A stretch of 64,000 nucleotides of DNA from Metridium senile (taxonomy: Eukaryota; Cnidaria; Anthozoa; Actiniaria; Metridiidae). Position 1 is the first letter of the stretch; the number at the start of each line of letters is the position of its first letter. The stretch lies in contig OX459097.1 in the NCBI GenBank assembly GCA_949775045.1, positions 14,572,710 to 14,636,709 on the forward strand, read 5' to 3'. The notes beneath the pieces were generated by a model. That model was not told where the DNA came from and ran no database searches. It saw nothing but the letters and a program-made list of their open reading frames with translations. Shown here piece by piece: positions 63,122 through 64,000 of this stretch. A program made the translations under genes and the position numbers.

Positions 63122-63250
63122 AGGCCTACTCCGGGTCCTAACATCGCCGTAATTTTAGACGATTTTAGCAAAAAGCTCCTAAAATTTAAGGTGCATGATC
63201 TTAGGCGATTTTGAGCGATCTTGGGCGATCTTACGACCCAGAGTAGGCCT
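63122..63250. mobile_element. 129 bp MITE, ends AGGCCTACTC
   Basis: AGGCCTACTCCGGGTCCTAA and the right end TTACGACCCAGAGTAGGCCT are inverted. Inside, CGATTTT and GGCGATCTT phrases repeat. Confidence 0.75.
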
Positions 63251-63700
63251 TCATCATAACAATCAACGCTACCACCACCAGCTTCATCGCCATCATCATC
63301 ATCATCATTCATCTTCGAGAACGGAAGACTAGCCCTCATAAGATAAATGGGCGCTATCATCATATGCATGTCTTCATCTATCTTTAAAAAAAAAACCTTT
63401 TAAATATTTTCTTTGTTAAGATGACACTGTATCCATCAGATGTGAACGTTTGTGTTTCTTTGAAATCACACCGATAGTTCCTGTACAGAACAAACTGGAA
63501 ATCTTTTGTCTTCCGCAAATTAAGCTTAGCCGTTTTATTTCCATTCGAATACCGGCGGTAAATATGCCCAGAAATAGATGATATTATAATGTTTTCATTC
63601 TATAAGGAGAATATTCTATATCTAACGCATTTGATCGTCACGTCATGAAATTTGCGCAAAACAATTTTATTACTATCATTATAGTTGATCGTAATAAATA

Positions 63701-63990
63701 CACCTATTTCAAAAATCGTTGTCGCAATCAAAGCTACAGTCCACACTCTGAAACCTGCAAAGGATGACGGTTATATGAACACATTTGTGATTTATTACAC
63801 GTTTTTCAAAGAAATATTTGCTTCATCATCTACCACTGCAACAACTTGTTATGGTCATATAACGACAAACAAGTACAACCAAAATATGCTATGAATAAAT
63901 CGATAACAAGAGAAGAAATACCGACATCCTTTGCAGGCTTGAGAGTATGGACTGTAGCTTTGATGGCGACAACGATTTTTGAAATAGGTG
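63701..63990. mobile_element. MITE superfamily A, copy 5
   Basis: CACCTATTTCAAAAATCGTT and AACGATTTTTGAAATAGGTG are perfect inverted ends. The inner GTCGCAATCAAAGCTACAGT and CCTTTGCAGGCTTGAGAGTA match copies 1-4, so this is the best-preserved A-core copy. Confidence 0.9.
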
Positions 63991-64000
63991 TTAATCTAGT

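Overview
This is animal nuclear DNA, most likely from an anthozoan cnidarian (coral or sea anemone). The species guess is inference. It rests on an AT-rich sequence, spliced genes with canonical GT/AG sites, an intronless rhodopsin-class GPCR, tRNA-derived SINEs, very many short inverted-repeat DNA elements (MITEs), and a NO VEIN-like giant gene of a kind I recall from cnidarian annotations. Nothing bacterial or viral was seen.

Layout. 1-7.7 kb: an intact Tc1/mariner-type transposase ORF (DD37E spacing, minus strand), two 5' exons of a leucine-rich-repeat receptor (plus), and a long-inverted-repeat element carrying a RecQ-like helicase remnant. 7.76-14.64 kb: a two-exon HAD-superfamily hydrolase gene (plus) whose 6.36 kb intron holds a 2.6 kb non-autonomous transposon and several MITEs. 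14.6-19.3 kb: repeats only. 19.36-20.28 kb: a single-exon class A GPCR (minus). 20.3-22.3 kb: minisatellites and trinucleotide repeats. 22.37-47.78 kb: one giant minus-strand gene that I assembled from 21 exons. All splice phases agree, giving 9,594 nt of coding sequence and a 3,197-residue protein. 48.76-49.22 kb: a second, near-identical copy of the 3' end of its first exon, with its own MAEGG start and the same phase-0 splice donor. 49.3-64 kb: no convincing gene, only MITEs, microsatellites, a LINE reverse-transcriptase tail fragment and Penelope-like termini.

The giant protein is the centre of interest. Its first exon carries four LOTUS/OST-HTH-like modules. A Bergerat-fold (Hsp90/sacsin/NO VEIN-type) ATPase follows with readable N-box and glycine-box motifs, then about 1,300 residues of NO VEIN-like body, and finally a DUF3883 domain whose D-x13-E-x-K residues fit a PD-(D/E)XK nuclease. 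An RNA-binding module, a GHKL ATPase and a predicted nuclease in one chain suggest a nucleic-acid surveillance or processing machine. The architecture is read from sequence; the function is inference.

Mobile DNA shapes the rest. At least three tRNA-derived SINE families are present, and one has a V-SINE-like central block. One MITE superfamily has shared TA-flanked termini but three different cores. Several elements are nested, and six or more repeat copies of Penelope-like type carry hammerhead-ribozyme-like cores. Several of these lie within tens of bases of splice sites of the giant gene, and two of its 3' splice sites have been copied into local tandem repeats. All element families were recognised by eye from inverted termini and internal copies; none was checked against a repeat library.
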